From Rallus limicola (Eukaryota > Chordata > Aves > Gruiformes > Rallidae): 64,000 bases of DNA. The translations under genes were made by a program, and so were the position numbers. The DNA is taken from assembly GCA_022605955.1 (NCBI GenBank), contig JAKCOZ010000005.1, positions 56,610,750 to 56,674,749 of the forward strand. Reading direction: 5' to 3'. A model generated the notes under the pieces. The model worked only from the letters and a program-made list of their open reading frames with translations. It had not been told where the DNA came from and made no database searches. Positions within the stretch are counted from its first letter, which is position 1; every line of letters starts with the position of its first letter. This document shows positions 1 through 11,000 of this stretch, piece by piece.

Positions 1-3000
1 GAGACACTCGGGCACCGGGAATGACATTTCCAACCCTGGGGATGAATCAACTTCCAGGAGACTTTACTTGGGACTTACCCAAATTCTCCATCACATGGAT
101 TCAGGCCTTCTGCTAACAGCTCAGTCTGGCTGAAACAAATGTCAACAGGGTTGCCCAGGACACACCAGCTCTTTCAGACCCAAAGTTCAAGGACCCTTCT
201 GACCTCCCAGGGATGCTGGAGAATGATGTGGGGCACATTGCCTCCTTTTCTGGGCCAAGGCAAGAATCACACTCAGTGGAGGTCACTCCTGGCAGCTGGA
301 AACACCAGAAGGACACGACCACATGATAGAAGAAGGATAAAAGATAAACGACAGCAGAGGGATTAATGTCAACAGGAAACTAATTCCTGACACACGCCGA
401 GTCAGGAGAGCTGGTGGAGTTATTTGTTATGAAGAGCTGAGTGCAGAGGAAGAGGCTGGGGAAAAAAAAAACCCCAACCCTTCCAGCCTGAGGCTTCAAG
501 AGCTTAACTGACCCCGATTCCTGGAAAGAAGGTGAAGAGAGGACAGCCAAGAGCCCTGCAGCAGGGTTTGTCCTGCAGCACAAGCCTAGCAGGCTCCAGC
601 GCACCGCAGCGGCTGTTAGGCACACGCAGCATGGAAATGGGATGGGATTTTTGTAGCTGTGGGGCAAGGAAACCTTGGCCTGACTTAGCAAGGGAGGAGG
701 CAGCTCGCTACGGCTCCCTGTCGCGTATCTGAGAGTCGCTATCTCTTGCAAGCTGGGTTTTGTTCAGCTGCTGGGATGGGTTTTGCAACCTTTGGGCACG
801 AAGGACAGAGCTGGATGGTTGTGACAGCCTCAAATCTTGGTCCGTGGCTTCATCCCATGTGTCCTTGGCCATCAGGAGGACAGATCTGGCCACACAGCCC
901 TCCTAAAGTCAAGGAAGCTCTCGCTTCATGTATGGATAGCCATCCTGGCTCCTTGCTCAGAGCATCCATCTGCTTCTCCCCATCAGGCTGCCTGAACTTC
1001 CCTTCAAGTAACACACCATTCTGAAGATCTGATGACTTGAGTCTACAGATCTACCCCTGTCAAACTCCACGAAGCCTGCTTTGTGTGTTCAACCCCAGGC
1101 TCCTCACACCCCTCCAGCTCTGGTACCTGCTGTCATCTCCACTCTTCCCCAGAGCTGGTGGGAAAACCCAAAGATACCATGCCACCAAGAAAACAGTGCC
1201 AAGGTTCCATATGGATGGGCCCAATGATGACCCAAACTCCCAAGGATTCTTCTGACCTCGAGATGATGATGCTGAGATGATGAGCCTGGAAGATGAGCAA
1301 AACAGGGGGACTGCATGGCTGGAGTTGGGTCCTAGGGGCCATAAGCAAGTAGTGTTTAACTGCTGGGCAGCAAGGTATGGAGATGCTGAGCAGGATGGCA
1401 AGAGGGAACCGCTACAGATGGAACCTCCACATCTCAAATGCTTCCTCAAGACCCTAACCTCAAATATCATCCATCCCTTCATTACAAGGATATTGAATGT
1501 GTGTCCTGGGTACCAGGTGGCTGCATGTTGGGACAACACATAGCAGTGACAGCTCCATTACTTGCCAAGTACATTGAGAAAAATGAAGCAGCTGAGTCAC
1601 GTGGACATTTCCGAAATGGCAAACTCAGGGAAGAATGAATGTGGCTGGGAATAAACAAGGAAGCAGAGTTACCCTGTGTGTTTCCTCTGCCAGGAGCATG
1701 TCCTTCTCCCTGCTGGGAAACGGTGATTTGTGAAAAAGTGAACCTGGGTTACATCAAAAGACATTTAGAGGTGGAAGGAGATGAAGAGACCCGTGAAGAA
1801 AAACCACCCAGATGGTTTGAACCTCCCTCAGCTGCTGTTACAAGGTGCTGGAGATGTGTGAGATGGGAATTAAGTGGTTTGTCCTGCTGCTCTGTTGCTG
1901 CCAGGGCTTATTTCAGAGGGGGCTGTGAGTCCCCCATCACTTGAGGGATGTGTGGCAAGAGCTCAGAGTAAAGCTCAGGGAGAAGAGCTTGCAAACCCTG
2001 TGTGAAGAGGAGGAGTACAGGCGGCAGTGGGCTGTAAGGGAGCACGATGGTGGGGAGGCATTAAAGAGACACAAAAAGCACTAGTTGGGTGGGGGGGATG
2101 AGCATCTGTATTTCTCCTTTTTTGGGGTTTTCTTTTGATACTTTGCCCTTGGTTAAGGAAAGGAAATATTGAGCCCCAGCTGGGTGAAGCTGATGGGTGA
2201 TGGGGGCTGAGGAAGGGCTGCCCATCACCAGGTCAGAGCACACTGAGCTCGGCCACGTTGAGGAAACGGAGCTTTGATTTACACAGAGGTGTTTAGGGAA
2301 TTCCTCTGCCTCTGTACACTGGAGATGGGCTGGGCACTCCATCCTGCTCCTTTTCCTGCTCCCAGTCACCCAGCCAAGGTACCCAAACAGCAAAGGACAG
2401 GTTTTCATGGCCGGGTCACCCTGGAAAGAGCCAGTCTGACCGGCTTGCCTGCAGCCCCAGAGCAGCCAGGCAGGAAAAACAGCTGATTCCAACCACTGCA
2501 CCTAACAGTTTGGGGGGGGTAAAAAAAAACAACAAACCAACCCAGCAAAGCACAAACAAAAACCAACCAAAAAAAATTAAAAAAATAAAAAAAATAAGGT
2601 CACAAACCAAACAAAAAAGGCAAACCCAGGCAAACAAAAACCTGCCACAGAGAAGGAGCTGCTCAGCTTCATCGCTGGTTTCCCCAAGATGCCCGTTGAG
2701 TCATTTCATTGGAAAAAGCATCCCAGTTTCCCCAGAGCAGAGGCAAGAAGGAGCGGAGGGGCCCCGGGAGCTGCGCTGCCGGCAGATCTGGTAGGTATCA
2801 TCCCTGTCCCGAAGGAAGCGGCTGTGCGTTTCGGCACCTTATTTGGCTATTGCTGCTCGTAGGGAGCCAGGGCTTCTTGCAAACAGTGGGAAGAGCCCCG
2901 GGGATGCTTGGCTGCCTCTGACGCAAGAGCCCTTTGCCGGTGCATTTTTGACCTTGCTTTGCGTCTCCGTTGGAGCATGGGAGCTCCCACTGCCCGCCTC

Positions 3001-3700
3001 TCCGCACACCCACCGCCCAGCAGCGGGAAAGGAGAGTCCCCTGGGGATGGAGAGGGCAGAGAGAGCGGCTTTCCTTGTTCCCCAGGGAAAGAGAAACTCT
3101 GCAAACTGTTTTTAAGAGCACAAGGACTGGGCAGCCTCTCGCACAGGGCGGCAATCAGCTGTACTACAAGGTTACTAGCTCCAGAGGAGTCGTATTGAAT
3201 TGCATCAGCTGGGAACCTCGTCCAAACCCGTTCTGGTTGCGAGTAACCCTTTCTATTTATTGCCCCATTGTTTTAGACTGGAAGAACACCGAGATACCAT
3301 CTGTGAAAGCTTTATTGTTACAGACCGGCTTTCCCCTGCCCTCCCAAGCTGTCACCTTGTACATTACACTCCAGCTTCCACGTTTTGGGGGGGTAAAAAT
3401 GGGGGTTACGCTGAGATTAAGGCCTCGGGAGAATGTGGTGGGGGGCATCATCTGCCATCCGTCCTCCCACTGTTCAGGCAGCAGTACCCTAATTCCCCCC
3501 CACTCCTCCCGCAGCATCAGCCACGTTAGCCCAAATCCTCTGCACTGTTTACTGGTAAAACCTGGCTTAACTCTGCCTGGAGCAACTTGGGGAAAACTTT
3601 TATTAATGAGGGTGGGAAAAGAAGAGGAACGGCCCTTTCTAAGTGTCTCCATTGTAACAGCAGAAGTGAAAAGGCGATGAGAGTTCATCATCCCCAATCA
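1..3700. other. Upstream non-coding region of FERMT2
   Basis: I recognise no exon, RNA gene or transposon here. The open frames are short, overlap on both strands and resemble no protein I know. It holds an A-rich low-complexity stretch (about 2515-2645), a short G run near 3386 and an overlapping AP-1/E-box motif (TGAGTCACGTG, 1593-1603). Distal regulatory sequence of FERMT2 is possible but cannot be shown from one sequence. Confidence 0.6.
2515..2645. repeat. A-rich low-complexity stretch
   Basis: A G8 run is followed by about 130 nt made almost only of A and C (AAAC/AACC/AAAT-like words). It resembles an expanded poly-A or simple repeat. No transposon body is recognisable next to it. Confidence 0.6.
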
Positions 3701-4521
3701 AGAGGTTTTCACCGCCTTCATGGCAGCAAAGCTCCCATCACCGTTTGCAGCGCAGGATGGAGCTCACGGAGGAAGCTCTGGGATGGCTTTGTGGTGGGGA
3801 TGCAGCTTTCCCTCGGCTGGCATGGGGGTTCCATCGGCAGGCACGGTGCGGGATGCATCCTGCCCACGGCCACCGACCACCACGCCAGACCCCGGAGCGC
3901 ATCTCCTTCCGTGTGAGGGCTTCTCAGGAAGCCGGGTGGCCGTGGCGGGATGTCTGTATCACTGGGTGGAGAGCTACAGGAAACGGAGAGTATTATTATT
4001 TCGGGTTTTTTTTCTCTTCTCTCCCCATTTGGGCCGGCTCGGGCTCTTATTCCTCTTTCCCGGATCCAGCGATGAGAGGGACGGAGGGAACCAGCCCGTC
4101 ACCCAGCCTCTACGCGGACACGGCGCAGGCCATGGACCGCGATGCCAGGGTAAGGAAGGCGTTTGCCTGACAACAAGCGTTTTGCTCGTGAGTTAGGGGC
4201 TTCCCAACAACCGCTGTTACTCCCCTCCCCTCCCTTGCCCTCCCCAAACCCAACCACCCCGACGCCGGCGCTGGACGAGCCGCTGCGGGAAGGGGCTCGA
4301 AGCACCCACGCGTGTCTGGGACACGGAGCTCCCGGCGGGCGCTCCCCAGGGCCGGCTCTGGAGCTCCCCTCCCCGCACGGCCCGGGACCGCCCGGCCTCC
4401 GCGGCCCGCCCCAGCCCTGCTCCCCCGCCGGCTGCTGCCCCGGGTCGGATCGGGCCGGGCCGGGCCGCCCCCCGGCGATTCCCGGATGTTGGATAGGCCC
4501 CGCTCGCTCCATCCTTCGCTT

Positions 4522-4531
4522 CCATAAAAGG
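4522..4531 (+). promoter_or_regulatory. CArG box / TATA-like element
   Basis: CCATAAAAGG fits the SRF consensus CC(A/T)6GG exactly and also contains a TATA-like ATAAAA core. It lies inside the CpG island about 350 nt before the start codon. If it acts as a TATA box, transcription would begin near 4550-4560. SRF with MRTF is known to control many actin and focal-adhesion genes, which suits a kindlin. Use of this site is an inference. Confidence 0.5.
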
Positions 4532-4883
4532 CCAAGGGGCCCGGCGGCGCGGGGCGCGTTTTGCCTTTAATTATTATCCCCCTCCTCCTCCTCCTCCTCC
4601 CTCTCCTCCCTCCTCCTCCCTCCCCCCTTTCCCCGCCCGCCCCTTCTCCTCCCGCGGCGGCCCCGCAGGCAGCGGCTGGGGGGCGGCGGGGCAGAGTCGC
4701 ACCCCCCCCAGCTCCGATCCCGCCCCACCGCGCCCCCATCCCACCCACACCCCCCACAACTCCCCCCCGGAGCTCGGAGGTGGGCTGAGCCGTGCGGTGC
4801 CGTGCCGTGCCGATCCAAGCCGAGCCGTGCCGTGCCGGCGGGCGGGCGGTGAGGCGCGGCTGGCGGCGCAGGAGGCCGGGGCC

Positions 4884-5040
4884 ATGGCGCTGGACGGGAT
4901 CCGCATGCCGGACGGCTGCTACGCCGATGGGACGTGGGAGCTGAGCGTTCATGTCACCGATTTGGGCCGAGACGTCACCCTGCGGGTCACCGGTGAGATC
5001 CACATCGGCGGCGTCATGCTGCGCCTCGTCGAGAAGCTCG
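4884..5040 (+). CDS. FERMT2: FERMT2 coding exon 1 (residues 1-52, F0)
   Basis: It begins [11 protein letters not shown] and ends VEKL plus the first base of codon 53, followed by the donor GTGAGT. It encodes the first half of the ubiquitin-like F0 domain, including G42 and L46 of the paxillin-binding surface. It lies inside the CpG island, and this ATG is the first one downstream of the CArG box. The kindlin-2 N terminus is very conserved, and only a few residues differ from the mammalian form as I remember it. Confidence 0.95.
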
Positions 5041-8000
5041 GTGAGTGTCCCCGTGTGTGTGTGGGGGGTGTGTGTGTCCCATCCTCTTCCCCGGCACCCC
5101 CCCCCCCCCCTCCCTCCTCAACCCCTGCCCCGGCATCCTCCCTGCCCCATCGTGAGCACCCAGCGCACTCATCCCGCCCCAGCGCTGTGTGCTTTGGCTC
5201 CCGGCACCCAGCCCAGGCGCCCCCAGCCCCCTTTCAGCCCCTCTCCCCCATGCCGGCTGCTCCCAGCCCAGCCAGCGCCCCGCGCTCCCGCCTCCCAACT
5301 CCCTCCACCCCGCCTCTCTGCCTCAGGCCGAATCCAGCCAAAACTTTTACACCCTGGGGCCGCTGTGCCTCTTCTCGGGGCTCCCGGCTGCCTTGCAGGG
5401 AGCTGGGGAAGGTTTGTAATTCAGGGGGCGTGTGGGATTTTAACGGGTGCCCGCCAGTTTTGGAGAGAAGCGTAATCCTGAAGCCGCGGCTGCCTCAGGG
5501 CGAAGCGCCGCCGAGGACCCTTTTTTGGGAGCGTGGGGATGATTTACCAGGGTGACGTGGGGGAAAAAGGGAGGGGGTGGGACGACGGGCTTGGGCTTGT
5601 GTCTGGGGACACGGCGGTGTCCGGTGGCTTTGGGTGCGCACCTGGACAAAGGGCCCGTTTATCCGGGACGCGCGGCCGAAGCCACCCGGATGGTTTGGCG
5701 ATGGAGAGGATCCAGCTTGGGCACCCCCCACCCCTGCTTGAAAGGCCGGCACCCCAATCCTCCAGCCGTGAGGAACTTTGGCTCACCCAACCTTCCCCGT
5801 CATCTTCTTTTATGAGCCCTTTCTGGCACGGTTGTGTTTACTCAGCGGTCCGGCCTGGGCTTGATGACTCTAATGGCTCAAATAAAGTATTAATCGCAAG
5901 GTTCCCCGCGCGTGCCTGTGGCTGTGGGAGTAGCGGAGCTGTCAGCTGCGCCCGCAATGTCCCGGTTCAAGGCGAAGCCCTGGTGCAGCTTAGGAAATAC
6001 CATCTCCCACCATCGCTTGGGTTTTGATTTATTAATTATCTGAAGTTAGAAGTTAGAGGAAGGAAGAGACGGATATAAATACGCTTGCTTCGAAGGGAAG
6101 GAAGGAAGCGCTCGCAATCAAAGAGTCTCATGCTGGAGAGATAGCCTTGACTCTCCAAAAACACTTGATGATGATGATGATGGTGATGCCTTGACTCTCC
6201 CAAAAACACTTGATGATGATGATGATGATGCCTTGACTCTCCCAAAAACACTTGATGATGATGATGCCTTGACTCTCCCAAAAACAGTTGGTGATGATGA
6301 TGATGCCTTGACTCTCCCAAAAACACTTGATGATGATGATGGTGATGCCTTGACTCTCCCAAAAACACTTGATGATGATGATGATTATTATTATTCTGTT
6401 GTTATTTTTTATGCTGGAGGTGGAAAAAGATTTGCTGAAGTTGAGCACTCGGTGGCTGGGAGGTTTGGGGGTTAAAAAAAAGAGTGGATAACAGCTTTCT
6501 AGATATGATTAAAAAGCCATCCCATGGATCACGATGCTGCCATGGGTTTCGAGCTGCGGCGGGTATCAGGGCTGGGAGATGCTGATACGTGTGCTTGAAA
6601 GCCGGGTGCGTGCATGGGGACGAAGCCCAGCGAGGACCTAAATTAGCGCCTGACGTAATGCGTCCCCTCCCCTAAATGTGTTTGCCCGGATCCTCTCCAC
6701 TTGTTAAATTAGGGATTGGATTAGAGGGAAAGAATCCAGCAGCCGCAGAACCGGCCCTGGTAGGGGAGGGGAGAGAGGATGGTGATCTCCTAGGGGGCTC
6801 AGCCCCAGTGCACCCCCCCTTCTCAGGACAGTTGAGACCCGTGGATATCTCCGGCTGTTGCCTTCCCTTTCCCCTTTGCTTTTGTCGCTGAGCCAAGTTA
6901 TACGTATTTAGTTCCTTTTAATCTTCCTACATGTCAGCTCCTCCAGCCCTCTCATTATTTTTATGGCTCTTCTTTGAGCTTGTGCCACTTCATCAGGGAC
7001 GGGTTTAGCAGAGCGAGGTGGGACAGGACTCACTCCTCACCTTCTCCTGCCTCCTTGGTACCCTCCTTCATCCAGCATCTCCCTCTGCTTCATCTCCAGA
7101 TACATTCATTTTGCTTTTTTTCCATGTTAAACCCCTCTCCCTGTGTTTTTAACCTGTCCCTCTCCATCCTTCCTCCCTCCCTGAGGGTGTTCACACTCCC
7201 AGCATGAAACCCCAAAATGAATCTGTTGCAAAGCAGATTTCTTTTGCTGTGAGTTTTAAGGAAATGCCTTAAAAATAAAGCTCCCTTGCAGCTCTGGGAT
7301 CCCCTACGAACTGCTCTGCTTGCTTACGTGTTGTGGGGGGAGGAAGGAAAAGTGTGTGTGGGGGGAGGGTTGTGCTTCAGGCAGGGATTTGCTGGTTCCA
7401 TCCTTTGGGACCATCATTCCAAAAGTAGATCTTTGTGGCCTGCTCAGAGTTCTGCTGAAGTTTAGGGCATCACTGTGAATTGGCAGCAGAGTGGCCCTGC
7501 TCTGGTTGTAGGATGCTGGGAGAAGCCCTTCAACCAGTAGTGACTGGGGTGGTGGGGGGGGGCAGGCAGCAAGGGGGGTGCTAGGAATGTCTTCCCCCTC
7601 CCTTACCAGCAGTGAAAGGAGCTTGGAAAAGGGGGGGGGGGGGGGGGGGGGAAATAAATCTCTATTTCTATTAGTATTTTCTGCTGTTTGTAGGAGAAAA
7701 TGATGGCATTAACTAGCCTTTTGCCTTGCAGAGGGGGCTGGGGTGCATGGGGATGTGTTTTGGGGTGCTTTGCTCAGAGCAGGGACTCCAGAAAGCCTTT
7801 TCTTCCCTAATTGCAAGGCTGCAGGTATCAGTAAATCTCATCGACTCTGCCCTTGCCTGCGCAGCGCGGCTGCGGTCGGGCTATTTGGGAATAGGCAATT
7901 AAAATCTGTCACTAATGCAGGCAAGGGATTGGAAAAAACCCAAGCAGTGGATAGGGATTCTGGTTACTCAAGTGAATTGCAATGACCTGTTCGCTCCCCT

Positions 8001-11000
8001 GTTATTTATCACCCCTGGCTGGATTAAGCCACTTTGTTAATTGAGCCCTGCAGTCTGCTTGGCAGAGTCCATCCCTGAAAAACAGGCAAAAAAAAAAACC
8101 CTCAGAGGTTTTAAAAGCTGCAGTATTTCCTCAGTTTGGGAGGGTTGGGGTCTGTGCTGGAAACTCTTGGTGCTCACCAGGGTTTGGTTTTGGGTTTTTT
8201 TTTTTAGGAGTTTTGCCACTATTGACTTAGAAAAAAAAAAAAAAGAGAGGTTTAAAATCACTGGGAGCAAAGGAAGGAAGGAAGTGACCGTGGGTTATTG
8301 TTGTTGTCAACTTAAGGCTGTATTAAACACATGTGAGGGAAGGAAAAAAAAAACCCCCAGCCCTTGCCTTTTTGAGTTGTGATGGGGTGAGGTTGGTGGG
8401 CAACAACGTAGGGTTGTGTTTAGGGGATGCTCTGTGGGGTAGTGGGAGTAAAAGAGAAGCTGACAGAAGGAGGGAATGGGGACAAATGGGGGCTGGTGGA
8501 AGAATGGCTGAAGACAGATGACCTAAATGTGCACTGAGGAGATTGGGAAAGTCCATGGGTAGAAGTTTTGTGATGGAAATGTGGGGTTTGCCTCCAGCTC
8601 TGGCTGAGAGGGTTCACTGGGAGCACTGGGGGAGGACTGAGCACCTTTAGTGGTCTGTACCCCAAGGAAATAGATAAGAGAACAACAAAAACAAAAAACA
8701 ACCCTGAGTTTGGAGTTGTGTTAGTTAGGGACTAAACAGCCTTGAAGCTTGTTGGGTTGCTTGTTGGGAGGAGGATGGCTGGAGGTGCTGCCCCATTTTA
8801 TCCAGGGATGGAGATGGATGTCAGATCAATGCCCCTGCCCTCCCTGGGAGTGGCTGATAGCAGGCAGGCAGTGATGACATCTCCTAAAGCCTTGGGGGTT
8901 TTGTGAATAACCCCTTCGATAAGGGTTTGGGCAACTGGTTTCCACTCCATTGTTCCCCTTGGCAGCTCCTCTACTGTCTCCTTTCATCAGTTGGGAGAGG
9001 GTGGGACATCACCTGAGGGCTGGCACGGGAGTTGTCACATGGCAGAAGTGTTTTGTTGTAGGTGCCATAGCACCTCCTCCCACGTCAAGGCCGCTCATTG
9101 CTGGGTTTTAGCCTGAAGATGTGTCTGGGATTGACCTAAGAGGTGAATGGGTTGGACCTTACCTTGCCAATTGCTTCCAGCTCTTTGCTGGAGATCTCTT
9201 TGGGAGATCGATGGCAAATATTAGTGTTCTCCCTCATTTTCTTAATGGGCCCCTTAAAGGCTTATGAATAAAACACCAAGAAAGCACAGCATCATCGATT
9301 TCCCCAGGGTTCTGCTGGAGGTTCTGCCATGCTTATAAATGCTCCACAGACTTGCTCTGCCTTGAGACTGGAACGAACCCTTTGAAGCAGCTTAAAGCTG
9401 CATGAGGGAAATGCTGGGTCCTTGCCCCAGCCATTGCAAACACAAGGCAGGGTGAGTCTGCAGGGCTGTCTTGGAGCTCACTTGCTCCTTTTGCTTTGGC
9501 CTTCTCCAGGGAGACTTGGGTAAGAGCTCCTTAGGTGACCACATGTGCTGTTGCTCTTGGGGGAGAAGTGCTTGGGGGTAAAGAGAAATAAAGGAAGGGT
9601 TCTTCTTGTAGCTATGCTTTCCAAAAATACTCACCCCAGCATCAGCACTTGGTGCCTGGAGTACATTTGGGGCGTTTCTCTGGTCCCTGCAGCCAGGATG
9701 ACAGCTGAGCATCTTCATTTGCAAGATCTGCAGATACTTGTCTGGCCATCAGCTGTCAGTGGAGACAAGGAGGATGTTTTGCTTCAAAATCAGCAGTTGG
9801 TCACTCCTCAGGATTGCTTTTCAAGTAGGTGTCATTCATGAGAGGACTGAGTGGCATTTAATATGCTGGGAGGCTTGTAAGAAGCTGTCTGAATTCCCTT
9901 TGAGGTGGGGTGGTGAGTGGTTGTCTCCTATAAACGGTGGCAGTGGCATTTAATCCTCTGGGCAGCTCCAGCTGCTGCAGCTTGGGCAGGCAGGAAGGAC
10001 TCATCGGATCCCCCTCCACCTCACCTTAAAATGGCTTTTAAATGGCAAAACCTATGTGATGGGTGGGAGGTGGGATGATGGACACAGAGGCTGGGAAGAT
10101 CACAGAATCATAGAGGTTGGAAGGGACCTCCAGAGATCATTGGGTCCAACCCCCTGCCAAAGCAGGGTCCCTAGGACAGGGCACACAGGGTGGTGTCCAG
10201 ACGGGGCTGGAATCTCTCCAGAGAAGGAGACTCCACACCCCTCTGGGCAGCCTGTTCCAGTGCTCTGTCACCCTTACTGTCCTCACTAATAAAGTCCTCC
10301 TGCTCCAAAACCAGGCAGGTTTCAGGCCATTTCAATGCAAAAGTGATATCCAGGATGCTGCCCAGCAGAGATGCTCCGTGCATACATGGTCCCACTTTGT
10401 CAGTCTCCTCTGGAAGATGCTGCTGGAGCTGCTGACACTCCCCACATTTACATCCCACTGCTCAGTCAAGCCTCATCCCCCAAATAACATGTTTTCCCTG
10501 ACATTTAAGTGAGAATAGCCAAGTGTCTGCTAAAGGAGATGCTCTCTGGCCTCTCTCATCCATCTGTATGGGGCTGGCTCTTTACTTTATATCCAGCTTT
10601 TTGCCTTCAGGAAGCTTCTACGTAGGCCCACAGCAAATTACAGGATTGTGTCTCAAATAATGTCCTCTTTGTTAGCCTAAGTGGAATATTCAGCTGAACT
10701 GCCAAATGACCAGAGGAATTCGGGGTGGGGGTAGGTAAAAGAGCCCTATGCAGGCAGCTCCAAGCTGCCGTCACGCCAATTAATGCTTCAGGAGAACTCT
10801 TCCTTAGCACAAATAAATAAATAAAGAAATAAATAGATGGTTTAAATAGTTTAAATTTAAATTTTATATATTTTTTTAAACATTATTCCACGCTGAGCTA
10901 TCTGCTTTGGCTCAAAAGTGCCTGTCCAATGACACAGATCCCAGTCGGAGGAGGAAGAGAGCGGGGTGGGAGGTGGCGGCGGCGTTCCCGCGAATACCAG

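Larger units (their letters stand above)
4120..5060. promoter_or_regulatory. FERMT2: CpG-island promoter of FERMT2
   Basis: CpG dinucleotides are abundant from about 4120 to 5060, with GC- and CpG-rich shoulders from about 3840 to 5990, unlike the CpG-poor flanks. Several GC boxes (CCGCCC/GGGCGG types) precede the start codon. A pyrimidine-rich tract of CTC/CCT words spans about 4578-4630, and a GTGCC-type simple repeat spans about 4790-4840. No ATG occurs between the CArG/TATA-like box at 4522 and the start codon at 4884, so a contiguous 5' UTR of roughly 330 nt would have no upstream start codon. A separate upstream non-coding first exon, as I recall for mammalian FERMT2, cannot be excluded. 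Confidence 0.75.

Noticed and set aside
3720..4170. Upstream coding exon suggested by two overlapping plus-strand frames
   Set aside because: GC-rich sequence with no recognised homology. FERMT2 coding clearly begins at 4884.
4110..5003. Minus-strand frame of 297 codons over the promoter
   Set aside because: GC-rich CpG-island sequence lacks stop codons by composition. It is antisense to exon 1, and its Gly/Arg/Ala content matches no family I know.
6191..6475. Asp-rich small protein (LPKTLDDDD repeats)
   Set aside because: Product of a tandem repeat with an embedded GAT triplet. No splice sites or independent support.
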